From contig CM060072.1 in assembly GCA_030533445.1 (NCBI GenBank), positions 15,192,767-15,256,766 of the forward strand: DNA of 64,000 bases. The letters are read 5' to 3'. Positions 53,344 through 62,703 of the stretch are shown here, in pieces. Every line of letters starts with the position of its first letter. The first letter of the stretch is position 1. Made by a program: the position numbers and the translations under genes. This stretch comes from Cyprinodon diabolis. Taxonomy: Eukaryota; Chordata; Actinopteri; Cyprinodontiformes; Cyprinodontidae. The notes beneath the pieces were generated by a model that searched no databases, was not told the DNA's origin, and saw only the letters and a program-made list of their open reading frames with translations.

Positions 53344-54614
53344 CAGTGATGGGACTAACGGCGTTGAAAGTAACGGCGTTACTAACGCCGTTACCTTGTT
53401 TTAGTAACGAGTAATCTAACTAATTACTTTGACTGTAACTATAACGCAGTTACCATTGCAGACACCCCGTTACTGCGCGTTACTCAGGTCGCACAATGAA
53501 CCTTTTTTCATGATAGGACTCGCGCGCAGCTGCGTGAAGCTGACACCCCACCCACGTCAAAAAACTCTGCAAATAGACTGAATGGTTAGTGCAACCTTAG
53601 TGCAGATTTGTGCAGAAAAAAATATTGTTTGTACTACTTTTGTTTAAGAGATATTAAAGATTATTTTTTTAGCTCATCCAGAGGTGCGCGCCTTGTCATG
53701 AGAGAGGGGAGGATGAGAATGGCTGATGTATAGTGAGATTCCGTCTGTCAGTTGGGTAGGTGGGTGTTTCCGCTGGTGGGTGTTAACGTACAGCACACAC
53801 AGAGAGATGGAGAGTGAGGATGACTCCAGCAGCAAAACAGCGTTTTCCTGATGGAAATACCGGTGTTACGTCGAGCTGCGTTTCCCCATCAGATACGGTT
53901 TCCTCTGCATCTCCGCACAGCGCAGGCGGCACGAGTCACCGCGCAAGCGACAGGAAACGCGCATGCTCGCTAAAGGCGCGCACCAGTCGCCCTGTGCTCG
54001 CGCCACAGGAGAACTATGGAGAGCGTGAACGATCAAATGATTAACCTGACAACAGCCAGAAATGATAGCCTATATGGAGAAAGGGAGAAATCTGGATGGA
54101 TGGATGGATGGATGGATGGATGGATGGATGGATACTCTGCCTTCTCAACCTACTGTATTTTTTATTTTAAACATTATTTGATGGCCTTTGTGGCAGGGAT
54201 GGAGATCCATATTTTATGTCACACGCAGAGTATAGATCTAGATAGATAGATGTTGGAGTATCTATAACAACCCAAACACACAGGATTTCAGAATTAGACA
54301 TCCCCAGTTATTAATTTCACCAGATCTGAATGCCCTGTTAGAAAACTTCACATGGCGTTCCCCCCTGATGTCATTTACACTGAGTTGCAATAAATGCAAA
54401 ACTCTCTGCAGGTTCTTGTCTTTGTCGTCCAAGCTGGGGGCTGGGTGGTGAGGGTTACGGGGGCGAGAAACGCAAAAGTAACGCAATAGTTACTTTTACT
54501 AGTAACTAGTTACTTTTATTGTGGAGTAACTCAGTTAGTAACTCAGTTACTTTTTGGGAGAAGTAACTAGTAACTATAACTAATTACTTTTTCAAAGTAA
54601 CGTGCCCAACACTG
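53344..54614. mobile_element. hAT-type element with GTAACTAGTAAC-rich ends
   Basis: 1271 bp, flanked by a perfect 8-bp duplication TTTGTGGG (53336-53343 and 54615-54622). The ends are inverted (cagtgatggg and cccaacactg), and subterminal regions are full of gttactaacgccgttacc and agtaactagttac units. The CpG-rich middle (53690-54010) looks like a former promoter/first exon but encodes no domain I recognise. A (gatg)n tract is inside at 54095-54132. It is inserted in a LINE relic. Confidence 0.9.
54095..54132. repeat. (GATG)n microsatellite
   Basis: About nine ggat units within the hAT-type element. Confidence 0.93.
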
Positions 54615-54920
54615 TTTGTGGGTCAAAGACTTTCTCACCAACAGGTCCCAAGTGGTGAAAATAGTGAACCATTCATCCCCCTTTTCAATTAGGAACATAG
54701 GAATACCGCAGGGCTGATTATTCAGTCCACTCCTCTTCATTTTATTCACTGAAGAATCCAGAAGTTGTGTCCTGAACAGTAACCAATATACATAAGGAGC
54801 TGTGGATTTCAGGTAGTGAAAGAGGGCAGAACATGTCCCATTCTTAAAACACGGAGAGGCAGTTTTTGATTACATCAAGTTTGTGGACTTTTACACCTCC
54901 TCTTACCTGTCAATCATAAA
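54615..54920 (+). pseudogene. LINE reverse transcriptase relic
   Basis: Plus-strand fragments: VKDFLTNRSQVVKI, then IPQG-x-LFSPLLFILFT (the usual PQG-x-x-LSPLLF motif of LINE reverse transcriptases), then a downstream block resembling the K-E-L-W-I-DFR region and a degenerate FLG-x-HIS block. Several stops. The left part is displaced by the hAT insertion ending at 54614. Confidence 0.6.
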
Positions 54921-55689
54921 TTACTAATCTTTTTTTTAGGCATAGTCAATCCAACTGGTGCTAAAAGCACTATGGCCATTTTATCCCATACAGAAAAGTC
55001 AATATGACAAACAGGGACATTTCACTAAATAATTAAACAGTTAATTTATTTCAGTAACTAAATCTTTAAACACATTATATAGATAAATACTTAATGAAAA
55101 AATATGTTTATTAACTATTTAAAGACTTTACAGGTCAGAGAAGATTTCCTGCCTTAAAGTGTTGATATTGACATTTTTAAGTATGTTTTGTAGACCAAAA
55201 TGTTAATACCGATGATCAATGTAATAATTTCAATGGGGCCTGCATAAAATAGTTTTTTTCAAACCTATCCCACTCAGTAACTGTAGGCTAGATGTCTGCT
55301 CTGGATGGTTCTGACCTGTAAGGTGTGGTGCCTCCATATTCCTCAGCATCTCTATCCTTTGCTGAGCTTAAACTGGTTGATGGTTCAACCACAAAAAATA
55401 ATCCAGACAAGATGTTCTGGAACAATTATCAATGTTTCTATCCATCTCCATTATAGAATAGCTAGCTCCAAAAGTGTTCTCCCTCTAACATGACCACACA
55501 GAGATGGGCTTCTACTAGCTATTAAACAGACTATTGCTGTGGCACTACTAATAGTAGAATATTTGTGTTAAGAACAAGCCTGTTTTTAAATTTCTAATAA
55601 TTCCTGCTACATGATATTAATGTAAAACTACATAAAACCAATATCACATCATCAACATTTAATTGTAGGAGTTATCTTGACCACCTTTT

Positions 55690-56158
55690 AATGAGTGAGT
55701 AAAGAATGGAGCCGAAGGTCGACAGACACAGTGTACGGTGTAATTCAAATGCTGCACCGGTCTCTTGTTATGAAGAAAGAGCTGAGCAAAAAAGATAAGG
55801 TCTCAATTTTCCCATCAATCCATGTTCCTACCCTCGCCTATGGTGGTCATGGTATCTGGTTCATGACTGAAAGAATGAGATTACAGATACAAGCAACTAA
55901 AGTAAGTTTCCTCTGCATTGTGCCCGGGTATTCCCTCAGAGACAGGGTAGGGAGCTCTGTAATCTGGGAGGGCCTCAGAGTAGAACCGCTTCTCCTCCAC
56001 ATTGAGAAGAGTCAACTGAGATGGTCCAGTCATCTACTTCGGATGCCCTGTGGACGCTTCTATTTAGTGGGAGGTGTGCAGGCATGTTTCACCAATAGGA
56101 TGCCCAGGGGACAGCCCAGTACCAGCTGGAGGCACTATGTGTCCCTGCTGGCACAGAT
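55690..56158 (+). pseudogene. LINE reverse transcriptase C-terminal relic, 5' part
   Basis: A 157-codon open stretch (55695-56168) reads STDTVYGVIQMLHRSLVMKK, VPTLAYGGHGIWFMTERMRL, GYSLRDRVGSSVIWEGLRVE and SQLRWSSHLLRMPCGRFYLV, then PRGQPSTSWRHYVSLLAQ. This is the C-terminal region of a very common fish LINE (LRDRVRSS, VEPLLL, RSQLRW-GHL-RMP, PRGRP-T-WRDYIS). It is cut at 56158 by a hAT MITE and resumes at 62345. Confidence 0.8.
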
Positions 56159-56232
56159 TAGAGACTGACACGGGAGTGGATTTTCACTCCTGTCCTGTCC
56201 CACTCCAACAGAAAAAAATGGTGTCCCGTCCC

Positions 56233-56934
56233 TGTCATGATTGGTTCAGGAAGACCCAATATGCAGAACACCACGGAGACGGAAACTGGAGTAAAAGTTA
56301 ACAATGTTTATTGAACAATGGAACAATGAAAGAGTCAGGTACTGGTTCACTTCTGGGGATCTGGTTCACAGGTAAATGGAAGGGAGACAGTTCAGTTAGC
56401 CACGTAGCTGGTGAATGTGGAAATGTTATCTTCAGAGATCTACCTTGAAGAATCCGGGTTTGGCTTTGAGAGAGGGACTGTTGGTTCCAGAGACTGTTTG
56501 ATTCAGCAGAGTTCAGTTTCAGCTTCAGCGTCTTGCATCTAACGATAGGACAGACCTTGGTTTTCCAGCTCTTAGTCCAGAGCAGCATGGGAAATCCAGA
56601 GAAGGTTCTTCAGGTTTGGCTCTGAGGGCAGGCTCGACAGGTTAAGCTCATCCAGAGCTTACAGGACAAAAACAGGTTTCCTGTAGGCAGAGACAAAGGT
56701 AATTAGTTTCCAGCTAGGAGACTAGAGGCAACAAAGATTTCACAGAGGAAGTTAGGCTCAGGTGCTAACCAAACTGGATAAACACTGCGGCGTTGATGCG
56801 AGGTCTGAGGGCTGCTTATATGGTGGAGGATCCTCCTGATGATGAGATGGGTCTCAGGTGTGTCGAAGTCTCAGCTCAGGAGGATCCACAGTGAACTCTG
56901 CTGGAGACAGGTGGTACAGCTCCAGATCCCAACA
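56233..56934 (-). repeat. 3' LTR
   Basis: 702 bp, starting TGTTGGGATCTGG and ending CCAATCATGACA in element sense (TG...CA). It carries an AATAAA about 75 bp before its end (plus-strand tttatt near 56307). It differs from the 5' LTR at about five positions. Confidence 0.95.
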
Positions 56935-56947
56935 GTACCCCCCCCCC
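56935..56947 (-). promoter_or_regulatory. Polypurine tract
   Basis: Element sense: ten G directly after the pol stop codon, then TAC and the 3' LTR. This is the position of the plus-strand primer of LTR elements. Confidence 0.8.
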
Positions 56948-59900
56948 TCAACGACCGCCTCTTGGCGGTCCAGAAGACGTCGATGGGAGGGATCGCTCGT
57001 ACTCCTCGATGAGGGATGGGTCGAGGATGTAGGAACCAGGAACCCACTGACGATCCTCCGGACCGTAGCCCTCCCAGTCGACGAGGTACTGCCAGCCACG
57101 ACCTCGCCGACGGGAGTCCACGATCCGGCGGACGGTGAAAGCCGGATGTCCATCAACTTCCAGGGCGGGTGGAGGGGAGTCGGACGGAGGGCACAAAGGG
57201 CTGGAGATCACGGGCTTGATCTGAGAGACGTGGAATATGGGATGAATTCGAAGAGTCGGAGGCAGTTGTAGTCGTACGGCAGACTGGTTTATGACCTGGG
57301 AAATCCTGTAGGGGCCAATGAATCTGGGAGAGAGTTTACGGGACATCCCCTTGAGGGGAATGTCCCGAGTGGAGAGCCATACCTCCTGACCGACGGAGTA
57401 AACTGGTGCAGGGCGTCTTTTAAAGTCAGCGAAACGTTTAGTGGTCTCCATGGAACGGTTGAGGGTGGCTATGGTGTCTCTCCAGATGCGATGACTGCGG
57501 CGGATGTGGTGGTTGACTGATTTGACCGAAATCTCTCTCTCGTCTGCGGGGAAAAGTGGAGGTTGATAACCAAGACTGACCTGGAAAGGAGACTGGCCAG
57601 TGGAAGCTGACTTTAGAGAGTTGTGAGCATATTCGATCCATGGAAGGTGTTGGCTCCAATCGGAGGGATTACTAGAAGTCAGACAACGAAGGGAAGATTC
57701 GAGCTGTTGATTCATTCTCTCGGTTTGGCCGTTGGACTGTGGGTGATAACCTGAGGTGAGAGAAGATTTGCAGTTGAGGGCTGAACAAAATGCCTTCCAA
57801 ACCTGAGAGATGAATTGTGGACCACGATCGGAAAGAATCTCCTGAGGGATGCCATGTAGACGGAAAACGTGTTTAATAAGGAGCTGGGCGGTCTGAAAAG
57901 CCGTAGGAAGCTTCCTGAGGGGTACAAGATGGCAGGACTTGGAAAATCGGTCAACAATGGTGAGAATTGTGGACATACCTCGAGAAATGGGAAGACCAGT
58001 AACAAAGTCGATTGCGATGTGAGACCAGGGACGAGAAGGAATAGGAAGTGGATGCAACAGGCCAGAGGGAGGTTGATGTGTGGACTTGTTTCTGGCGCAG
58101 GTAGAACAGGCCAGCACATACTCCTTAACATCTCTGTGTAGAGTGGGCCACCAGAAACGTCTTGAAATGAGGTTGATGGTTCTACTCACCCCCGGGTGAG
58201 CGGCAAATTTGGCATTGTGCATCCACTGAATTAGGCGAGACCTGACAGAAGAAGGTACATAAGTCTTGTTTGGAGGACCGTTACCTGGATCTGGTTCTGA
58301 AGCGAGGGCAGAGTTTATTAGATCGGTGATCTCCCAGGTAACCACCCCAACAGTGCAGGAAGCGGGTAGAACAGGCTCAGGAGTCTCAGATTGATCAGTG
58401 GAATAAAGACGAGAGAGAGAATCGGGTTTGATGTTCTTGGATCCGGGTCTGTAAGAGATGATGAGATTGAATCGTGAGAAAAATAGTGACCACCTTGACT
58501 GTCGAGGATTGGCCTGTTTGGCGGACTGGATATAAGCAAGGTTCTTATGATCTGTCCAAACAAGAACCGGGTGTTCTGCTCCCTCAAGCCAGTGTCTCCA
58601 TTCCTCTAATGCCAATTTGATGGCCAGTAATTCGCGGTCACCAACGTCGTAGTTTTGCTCAGCAGACGAGAGTCTACGGGAGAAAAAGGCACATGGGTGA
58701 ACTCTTTGGTCTGAATCGAGTCTCTGAGATAAGACAGCACCAACTCCTGAGTCGGAAACGTCGACTTCGAGGATAAATTGTTTTGATGAATCAGGCTGGA
58801 TTAACACTGGAGCTCTGGAAAACAACATCTTTAATTTGTCAAAAGCAGTTTGAGCCTCGGGGGACCATTGGAAGGTTTTCTTGACTGATGTAAGAGAGGT
58901 TAGAGGTAGAGCTGTCTGACTATAATTCCTGATGAATCGTCGATAAAAATTAGCAAAACCCAGGAATCTCTGCAGCTGTTTGCGATTTACGGGAACCGGC
59001 CACTCCAAAACTGCCTTTATCTTATCCTCAGATGGCTTAACCTGTCCGCCCTCGAGCACAAACCCCAAAAAGGTGACTGAAGGTTGGTGAAACTCGCATT
59101 TTTCGGCTTTGACGAAAAGTTTATTCTCAAGGAGTCTTTGTAAGACCAGGCGGACATGTTTCTTGTGTTCTGTGAGGTCTTTGGAGTAAATGAGTATGTC
59201 ATCAATGTAGACAAAAACAAACACGTTCAAAAAATCTCTGAGAACGTCGTTGACTAGGGCTTGAAAACACGCAGGAGCGTTTGTTAGACCAAAAGGCATG
59301 ACTAAATACTCGAATTGACCCAGAGGGGTCTTAAAGGCAGTCTTCCATTCATCGCCATCTCTGATTCTGAGAAGGTGATAGGCGTTCCTTAAGTCGAGCT
59401 TAGTAAAGACAGTGGCCCCTTGAACTGGTTCGAAGGCAGAAGCGAGTAGAGGAAGTGGGTACTTATTCTTAACAGTAATTTGGTTCAAACCTCTGTAGTC
59501 AATACATGGTCTGAGAGATCCATCCTTCTTACCCACAAAAAAGAAACCTGCTCCTAAAGGAGATGAAGAAGGGCGGATTATTCCAGCAGCTAGTGACTCA
59601 TTTATGTATTTCTCCATTGTCTCCCGTTCGGGTTTGGAGATATTATAAAGTCTACTGCCGGGTAGAGGAGCTCCTGGTAAAAGCTCGATAGCACAGTCGT
59701 ATGGTCTGTGAGGTGGAAGGGACGTAGCACTGACCTTACTGAAGACAGGGGCTAGATCATGGTACTCAGGAGGAACAGAAGTAAGGTCAGGGGAGTCCAT
59801 CTCCCCCCCCCCTCTAGGAGATCTTACAGCGGGGGCCGCTGAACGAAGGCACGTCTCATTGCATGAGGTCGACCAAGACTCAGTATGACGATCGGTCCAG

Positions 59901-60292
59901 TTTATGTGGGGGTTATGTCGTTCCAGCCACTCAAATCCCAAAACCAACGGAGAACATGCAGAGGGAAAAACAAAGAAAGATATGGTTTCTCGATGGTTAC
60001 CTGAAACCAACAGTTCGAGGGGTTGTGTCTGGTGAGTCACTTGGTGAAGCTTCTTTCCATCAATCGCAGAGACACAGAGAGGCTGGGTTAGAGGAATAGT
60101 TTCAATCTGTAGTTGTTCAACTAAATTGGAGTCAATCAGGTTCCTTTCACAGCCTGAATCAATGAATGCAGATAAAGTGAGGTTTTGGTCAGCAAAAATC
60201 AGCGTGGCTGGAAGTAATAGGCGAGGAGATTTTTTAGAAATAACATGGCCCGTCAGACTCCTCAGATCCTCTGACGGGCCCCGGCTTTTGAT
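56948..60292 (-). CDS. pol: pol polyprotein: protease, RT, RNase H, integrase, chromodomain
   Basis: Open from just after a TAA at 60293-60295 to the TGA at 56948, in the -1 frame relative to gag with 31 nt of overlap. Order: aspartic protease ([13 protein letters not shown] near 60150), reverse transcriptase ([20 protein letters not shown], catalytic [10 protein letters not shown] about 80 codons after LRPCIDYR), RNase H ([28 protein letters not shown]), integrase zinc finger (H-x6-H, C-x2-C in CSTCARNK), integrase core ([28 protein letters not shown] with the catalytic Glu), and a C-terminal chromodomain ([20 protein letters not shown] and DWEGYG). All key residues are present and no frame break was found. 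The chromodomain is expected to steer integration to modified chromatin. No own ATG start is evident, consistent with frameshift expression. Confidence 0.95.
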   Translation of the reverse strand: MKSRGPSEDLRSLTGHVISKKSPRLLLPATLIFADQNLTLSAFIDSGCERNLIDSNLVEQLQIETIPLTQPLCVSAIDGKKLHQVTHQTQPLELLVSGNHRETISFFVFPSACSPLVLGFEWLERHNPHINWTDRHTESWSTSCNETCLRSAAPAVRSPRGGGEMDSPDLTSVPPEYHDLAPVFSKVSATSLPPHRPYDCAIELLPGAPLPGSRLYNISKPERETMEKYINESLAAGIIRPSSSPLGAGFFFVGKKDGSLRPCIDYRGLNQITVKNKYPLPLLASAFEPVQGATVFTKLDLRNAYHLLRIRDGDEWKTAFKTPLGQFEYLVMPFGLTNAPACFQALVNDVLRDFLNVFVFVYIDDILIYSKDLTEHKKHVRLVLQRLLENKLFVKAEKCEFHQPSVTFLGFVLEGGQVKPSEDKIKAVLEWPVPVNRKQLQRFLGFANFYRRFIRNYSQTALPLTSLTSVKKTFQWSPEAQTAFDKLKMLFSRAPVLIQPDSSKQFILEVDVSDSGVGAVLSQRLDSDQRVHPCAFFSRRLSSAEQNYDVGDRELLAIKLALEEWRHWLEGAEHPVLVWTDHKNLAYIQSAKQANPRQSRWSLFFSRFNLIISYRPGSKNIKPDSLSRLYSTDQSETPEPVLPASCTVGVVTWEITDLINSALASEPDPGNGPPNKTYVPSSVRSRLIQWMHNAKFAAHPGVSRTINLISRRFWWPTLHRDVKEYVLACSTCARNKSTHQPPSGLLHPLPIPSRPWSHIAIDFVTGLPISRGMSTILTIVDRFSKSCHLVPLRKLPTAFQTAQLLIKHVFRLHGIPQEILSDRGPQFISQVWKAFCSALNCKSSLTSGYHPQSNGQTERMNQQLESSLRCLTSSNPSDWSQHLPWIEYAHNSLKSASTGQSPFQVSLGYQPPLFPADEREISVKSVNHHIRRSHRIWRDTIATLNRSMETTKRFADFKRRPAPVYSVGQEVWLSTRDIPLKGMSRKLSPRFIGPYRISQVINQSAVRLQLPPTLRIHPIFHVSQIKPVISSPLCPPSDSPPPALEVDGHPAFTVRRIVDSRRRGRGWQYLVDWEGYGPEDRQWVPGSYILDPSLIEEYERSLPSTSSGPPRGGR
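60247..60289 (-). promoter_or_regulatory. Putative gag-pol frameshift signal
   Basis: In element sense an A-AAA slip site (60289-60286) is followed after 5 nt by a perfect 11-bp stem (GGCCCGTCAGA, 60280-60270, with its complement at 60257-60247) around a 12-nt loop that contains the gag stop codon. Position, spacing and the -1 relation of the frames fit programmed frameshifting. The slip site is not a canonical X-XXY-YYZ heptamer. Confidence 0.6.
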
Positions 60293-61323
60293 TTAGCTGG
60301 GCATGAGGCAATGAAATGGCCACTCTCACCACAGTAGATGCACAACTTGCTCCTGATACGCCTTAACCTTTCCTCTGGAGTTAGCCTCGTATGTCCAACC
60401 TGCATGGGTTCGGCCTCCACTTCAACCGCATGAGAGGCCTGAACTGGCAACGGGAGAGATTGGATCTTAGTTCTTGGCTTAGAAAAAGGTTCTGTGGAAG
60501 AGGAGAAGGCAGGTGCAATGTTAGAGGCAGAAACAGAACTTAAAGGACCATGATTCCTTGGTTTAGAGCTATTTCTGGCTCAAATCCTATTATCCAGCCT
60601 GATTGTCAGGCGAATTAATTCCTCAAGAGTGGCGGGTTCGTCAAGGGTAGCAAGCTCATCCTTTATGTTTTCATTGAGAGCCTCAAAAAATGCGGTCTTA
60701 AGAGCACATTGGTTCCAACCGGAAGCTGCGGCTTTAACCCGGAAGTTAATGGAGAATTCAGCTACAGAAGAATTTCCTTGTCTTAGTTTCAAAAGAGCTC
60801 CAGAATCAACAGTTTGATCTGTTTCCTGGTTGAAGACTTGTGAAAACTCAGAGATAAAGTCGGAGTACTGGCAGCTAAGGCTTTCGTCGGAAGAAAACCT
60901 AGCCTGTGCCCATTCCAGGGCTCTTCCGGTCAATTGAGACAAAATAAATGATATCTTCTTATAATCGGTGGGAAAACTGCCAGGGGAATTTTTGAAGATT
61001 AATCGACATTGAAATAAAAATCCTTTACAGTCACTAATGTTACCTGAAAACTTTTCAGGGAGGCTTGGTCGGAATTCTGACGATGACGTCACCGCTGGTG
61101 ACCTCGGAGGAGGGACTGGACCCGGAAATGGTTGTGCTAGCGGCGTGGCGTTAGCGCTGTTCAATCTATTAGCGAGGCTTTGAATTACTTGGTTTTGCAA
61201 TTCAATGTGGGTGTTTAACTCACTGAGAGCCTGAACATGTCCATGGATTTGAGCCTCCCGCTCCTCCAATAGACGACGGAGGTGGTCTGCTGGGCCTTGT
61301 GTTTGGCCGCAGTGTTCTGTCAT
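60262..61323 (-). pseudogene. gag: gag polyprotein with one in-frame TGA
   Basis: 354 codons in one frame from an ATG at 61323-61321, which overlaps the LTR end (MTEHCGQTQGPADHL). A helical N-terminal region (RRLLEEREAQIHGHVQALSE) is followed by a Pro-rich linker and the capsid-like block (LPEKFSGNISDCKGFLFQCR, ALEWAQARF, LLKLRQGNSSVAEFSINFR) usual for Sushi/Mart-type gag. The end carries one CCHC zinc knuckle ([14 protein letters not shown]). A TGA at 60580-60582 cuts it after LDNRI. Downstream the frame is open to the natural stop at 60262, so the lesion looks recent. An alternative upstream ATG at 61389 in the same frame lies within the LTR. Confidence 0.88.
61306..61316 (-). promoter_or_regulatory. 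Primer-binding site, self-priming type
   Basis: Element sense AACACTGCGGC, one nucleotide inside the 5' LTR. It is the exact reverse complement of the 11-nt GCCGCAGTGTT at 61876-61866 and does not look like a tRNA 3' end (no TGG at the start). Tf1/Sushi elements are known to prime reverse transcription with the folded-back 5' end of their own RNA. Confidence 0.75.
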
Positions 61324-62019
61324 GATTGGTTCAGGAAGACCCAATATGCAGAACACCACGGAGACGGAAACTGGAGTAAAAGTTAACAATGTTTATTGAA
61401 CAATGGAACAATGAAAGAGTCAGGTACTGGTTCACTTCTGGGGATCTGGTTCACAGGTAACTGGAAGGGAGACAGTTCAGTTAGCCACGTAGCTGGTGAA
61501 TGTGGAAATGTTATCTTCAGAGATCTACCTTGAAGAATCCGGGTTTGGCTTTGAGAGAGGCACTGTTGGTTCCAGAGACTGTTTGATTCAGCAGAGTTCA
61601 GTTTCAGCTTCAGCGTCTTGCATCTAACGATAGGACAGACCTTGGTTTTCCAGCTCTTAGTCCAGAGCAGCATGGGAAATCCAGAGAAGGTTCTTCAGGT
61701 TTGGCTCTGACGGCAGGCTCGACAGGTTAAGCTCATCCAGAGCTTACAGGACAAAAACAGGTTTCCTGTAGGCAGAGACAAAGGTAATTAGTTTCCAGCT
61801 AGGAGACTAGAGGCAACAAAGATTTCACAGAGGAAGTTAGGCTCAGGTGCTAACCAAACTGGATAAACACTGCGGCGTTGATGCAAGGTCTGAGGGCTGC
61901 TTATATGGTGGAGGATCCTCCTGATGATGAGATGGGTCTCAGGTGTGTCGAAGGCTCAGCTCAGGAGGATCCACAGTGAACTCTGCTGGAGACAGGTGGT
62001 ACAGCTCCAGATCCCAACA
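61318..62019 (-). repeat. 5' LTR
   Basis: 702 bp, same ends and length as the 3' LTR. It carries a TATA-like box (61900-61906) and, 30 bp further in, the GCCGCAGTGTT sequence that matches the primer-binding site. The gag start codon overlaps its last bases. Confidence 0.95.
61866..61906 (-). promoter_or_regulatory. LTR core promoter and self-primer sequence
   Basis: Element sense: ATATAAG at 61906-61900, then GCCGCAGTGTT at 61876-61866, about 30 bp downstream, the normal distance from a TATA box to a transcription start. If the RNA starts at 61876, its first 11 nt are exactly complementary to the primer-binding site. The start is inferred. Confidence 0.7.
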
Positions 62020-62344
62020 GTCCCGATCCCGGGCCAGAGTAGAAATCTAAGTTCTATCCCGTCCCACTCCTGGTGAAATTACTCCCACTCCCATCCCGCT
62101 CCCATTCAGAATGACTCCCGCTCCCGCACCACTCCCATTCTTGTTGTTTTTGAGCGTGGGTGAAAAACTCAGAGCGGAAGTTACTATTGGTTTGCTCCCG
62201 CTACCGTCTGCTCCCGTTAATGTTTAATCCTGTACCGTCCCAATCCCGTGATCGTTACTAATACTGACTCCCATCCCACGGGAATCCCACGGGAATCCCG
62301 TGACCCGTGGGATTCCCGAAAAAATGTCAGTCTCTAGCACAGAT

Positions 62345-62480
62345 ACACTTTAGACCTCCCCCTAGAGGAGCTGAAAAAGGTGTCTAGGGACATGGAACTC
62401 TGGGAATCCCTGCTAAGACTGCTGCCCTGCGACCCAGCCCCAGATAAGCCAAAGAAGGAGAGTATGATCTAGTCAAAGGT
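62345..62480 (+). pseudogene. LINE reverse transcriptase C-terminal relic, 3' part
   Basis: Continues the LINE interrupted at 56158: coding wording LPLEELKKVS, ELWESLLRLLP and a tail agataagccaaagaaggaga matching the fragment at 3165-3295. With the 55690 part this is one LINE fragment split by the nested insertions. Confidence 0.75.
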
Positions 62481-62586
62481 TATTATGCTTTTTTATGACA
62501 GGAAATAGTTGGATCAATACCGCCTGAGTGATTAGCATGACTATATCATTTAGTCAAATTGAAGATAAACAGTATCTTGGTCTTAC

Positions 62587-62703
62587 CAATATGGTGGTAA
62601 TAATGTAGGTTTTGTTTAGCAGACCAGCATTCAACAGTTCTTCCGTCAACGGCCTGTAGACAGCTGTGTTTACGTAGCCCCTTTTCTCATTCCAGTGGCC
62701 AAT
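62587..62703 (-). CDS. gria1: gria1 exon: end of ATD-S1 linker
   Basis: Most upstream exon of the AMPA receptor gene in this window, 117 bp (39 codons, phase 0 on both sides). The minus strand reads a tctctag acceptor, then IGHWNEKRGY, ending NKTYIITTIL before a gtaaga donor. AMPA receptors have the pattern IG-(Y/H)-WN followed by a variable stretch and an N-x-T glycosylation site just before the S1 half of the glutamate-binding domain; the NKT here fits. The variable middle (TAVYRPLTEELL) does not match any paralog I know, so the subunit call rests on the other exons. Earlier exons (signal peptide, amino-terminal domain) are beyond the window. It lies only about 0.6 kb upstream of a complete LTR retrotransposon in the following intron. 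Confidence 0.85.

Larger units (their letters stand above)
56233..62019 (-). mobile_element. Complete Sushi-ichi-like Ty3/Gypsy chromovirus retrotransposon
   Basis: 5787 bp with two 702-bp LTRs, a 5-bp target duplication GTCCC (56228-56232 and 62020-62024), gag, an intact pol frame with a C-terminal chromodomain, a primer-binding site beside the 5' LTR and a G-rich polypurine tract beside the 3' LTR. The LTRs differ at about five positions by eye, so the insertion is young. It lies in a gria1 intron in the same direction as the gene. A premature TGA in gag suggests this copy is not fully functional by itself. Confidence 0.96.
56159..62336. mobile_element. hAT MITE (TAGAGACTGACA ends), split by an LTR element
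   Basis: Left end tagagactgacacggg (56159), right end tgtcagtctcta (62325-62336), perfectly inverted, flanked by a perfect 8-bp duplication GCACAGAT (56151-56158 and 62337-62344). The MITE itself is about 386 bp (56159-56232 and 62025-62336), rich in tcccgtcccactcc units; the rest is a retrotransposon inserted in it. No transposase. Ends and composition recall the MITE at 595-1093. Confidence 0.92.

Noticed and set aside
56854..58141. Plus- and minus-strand open frames overlapping pol
   Set aside because: Shadows of the long pol frame.
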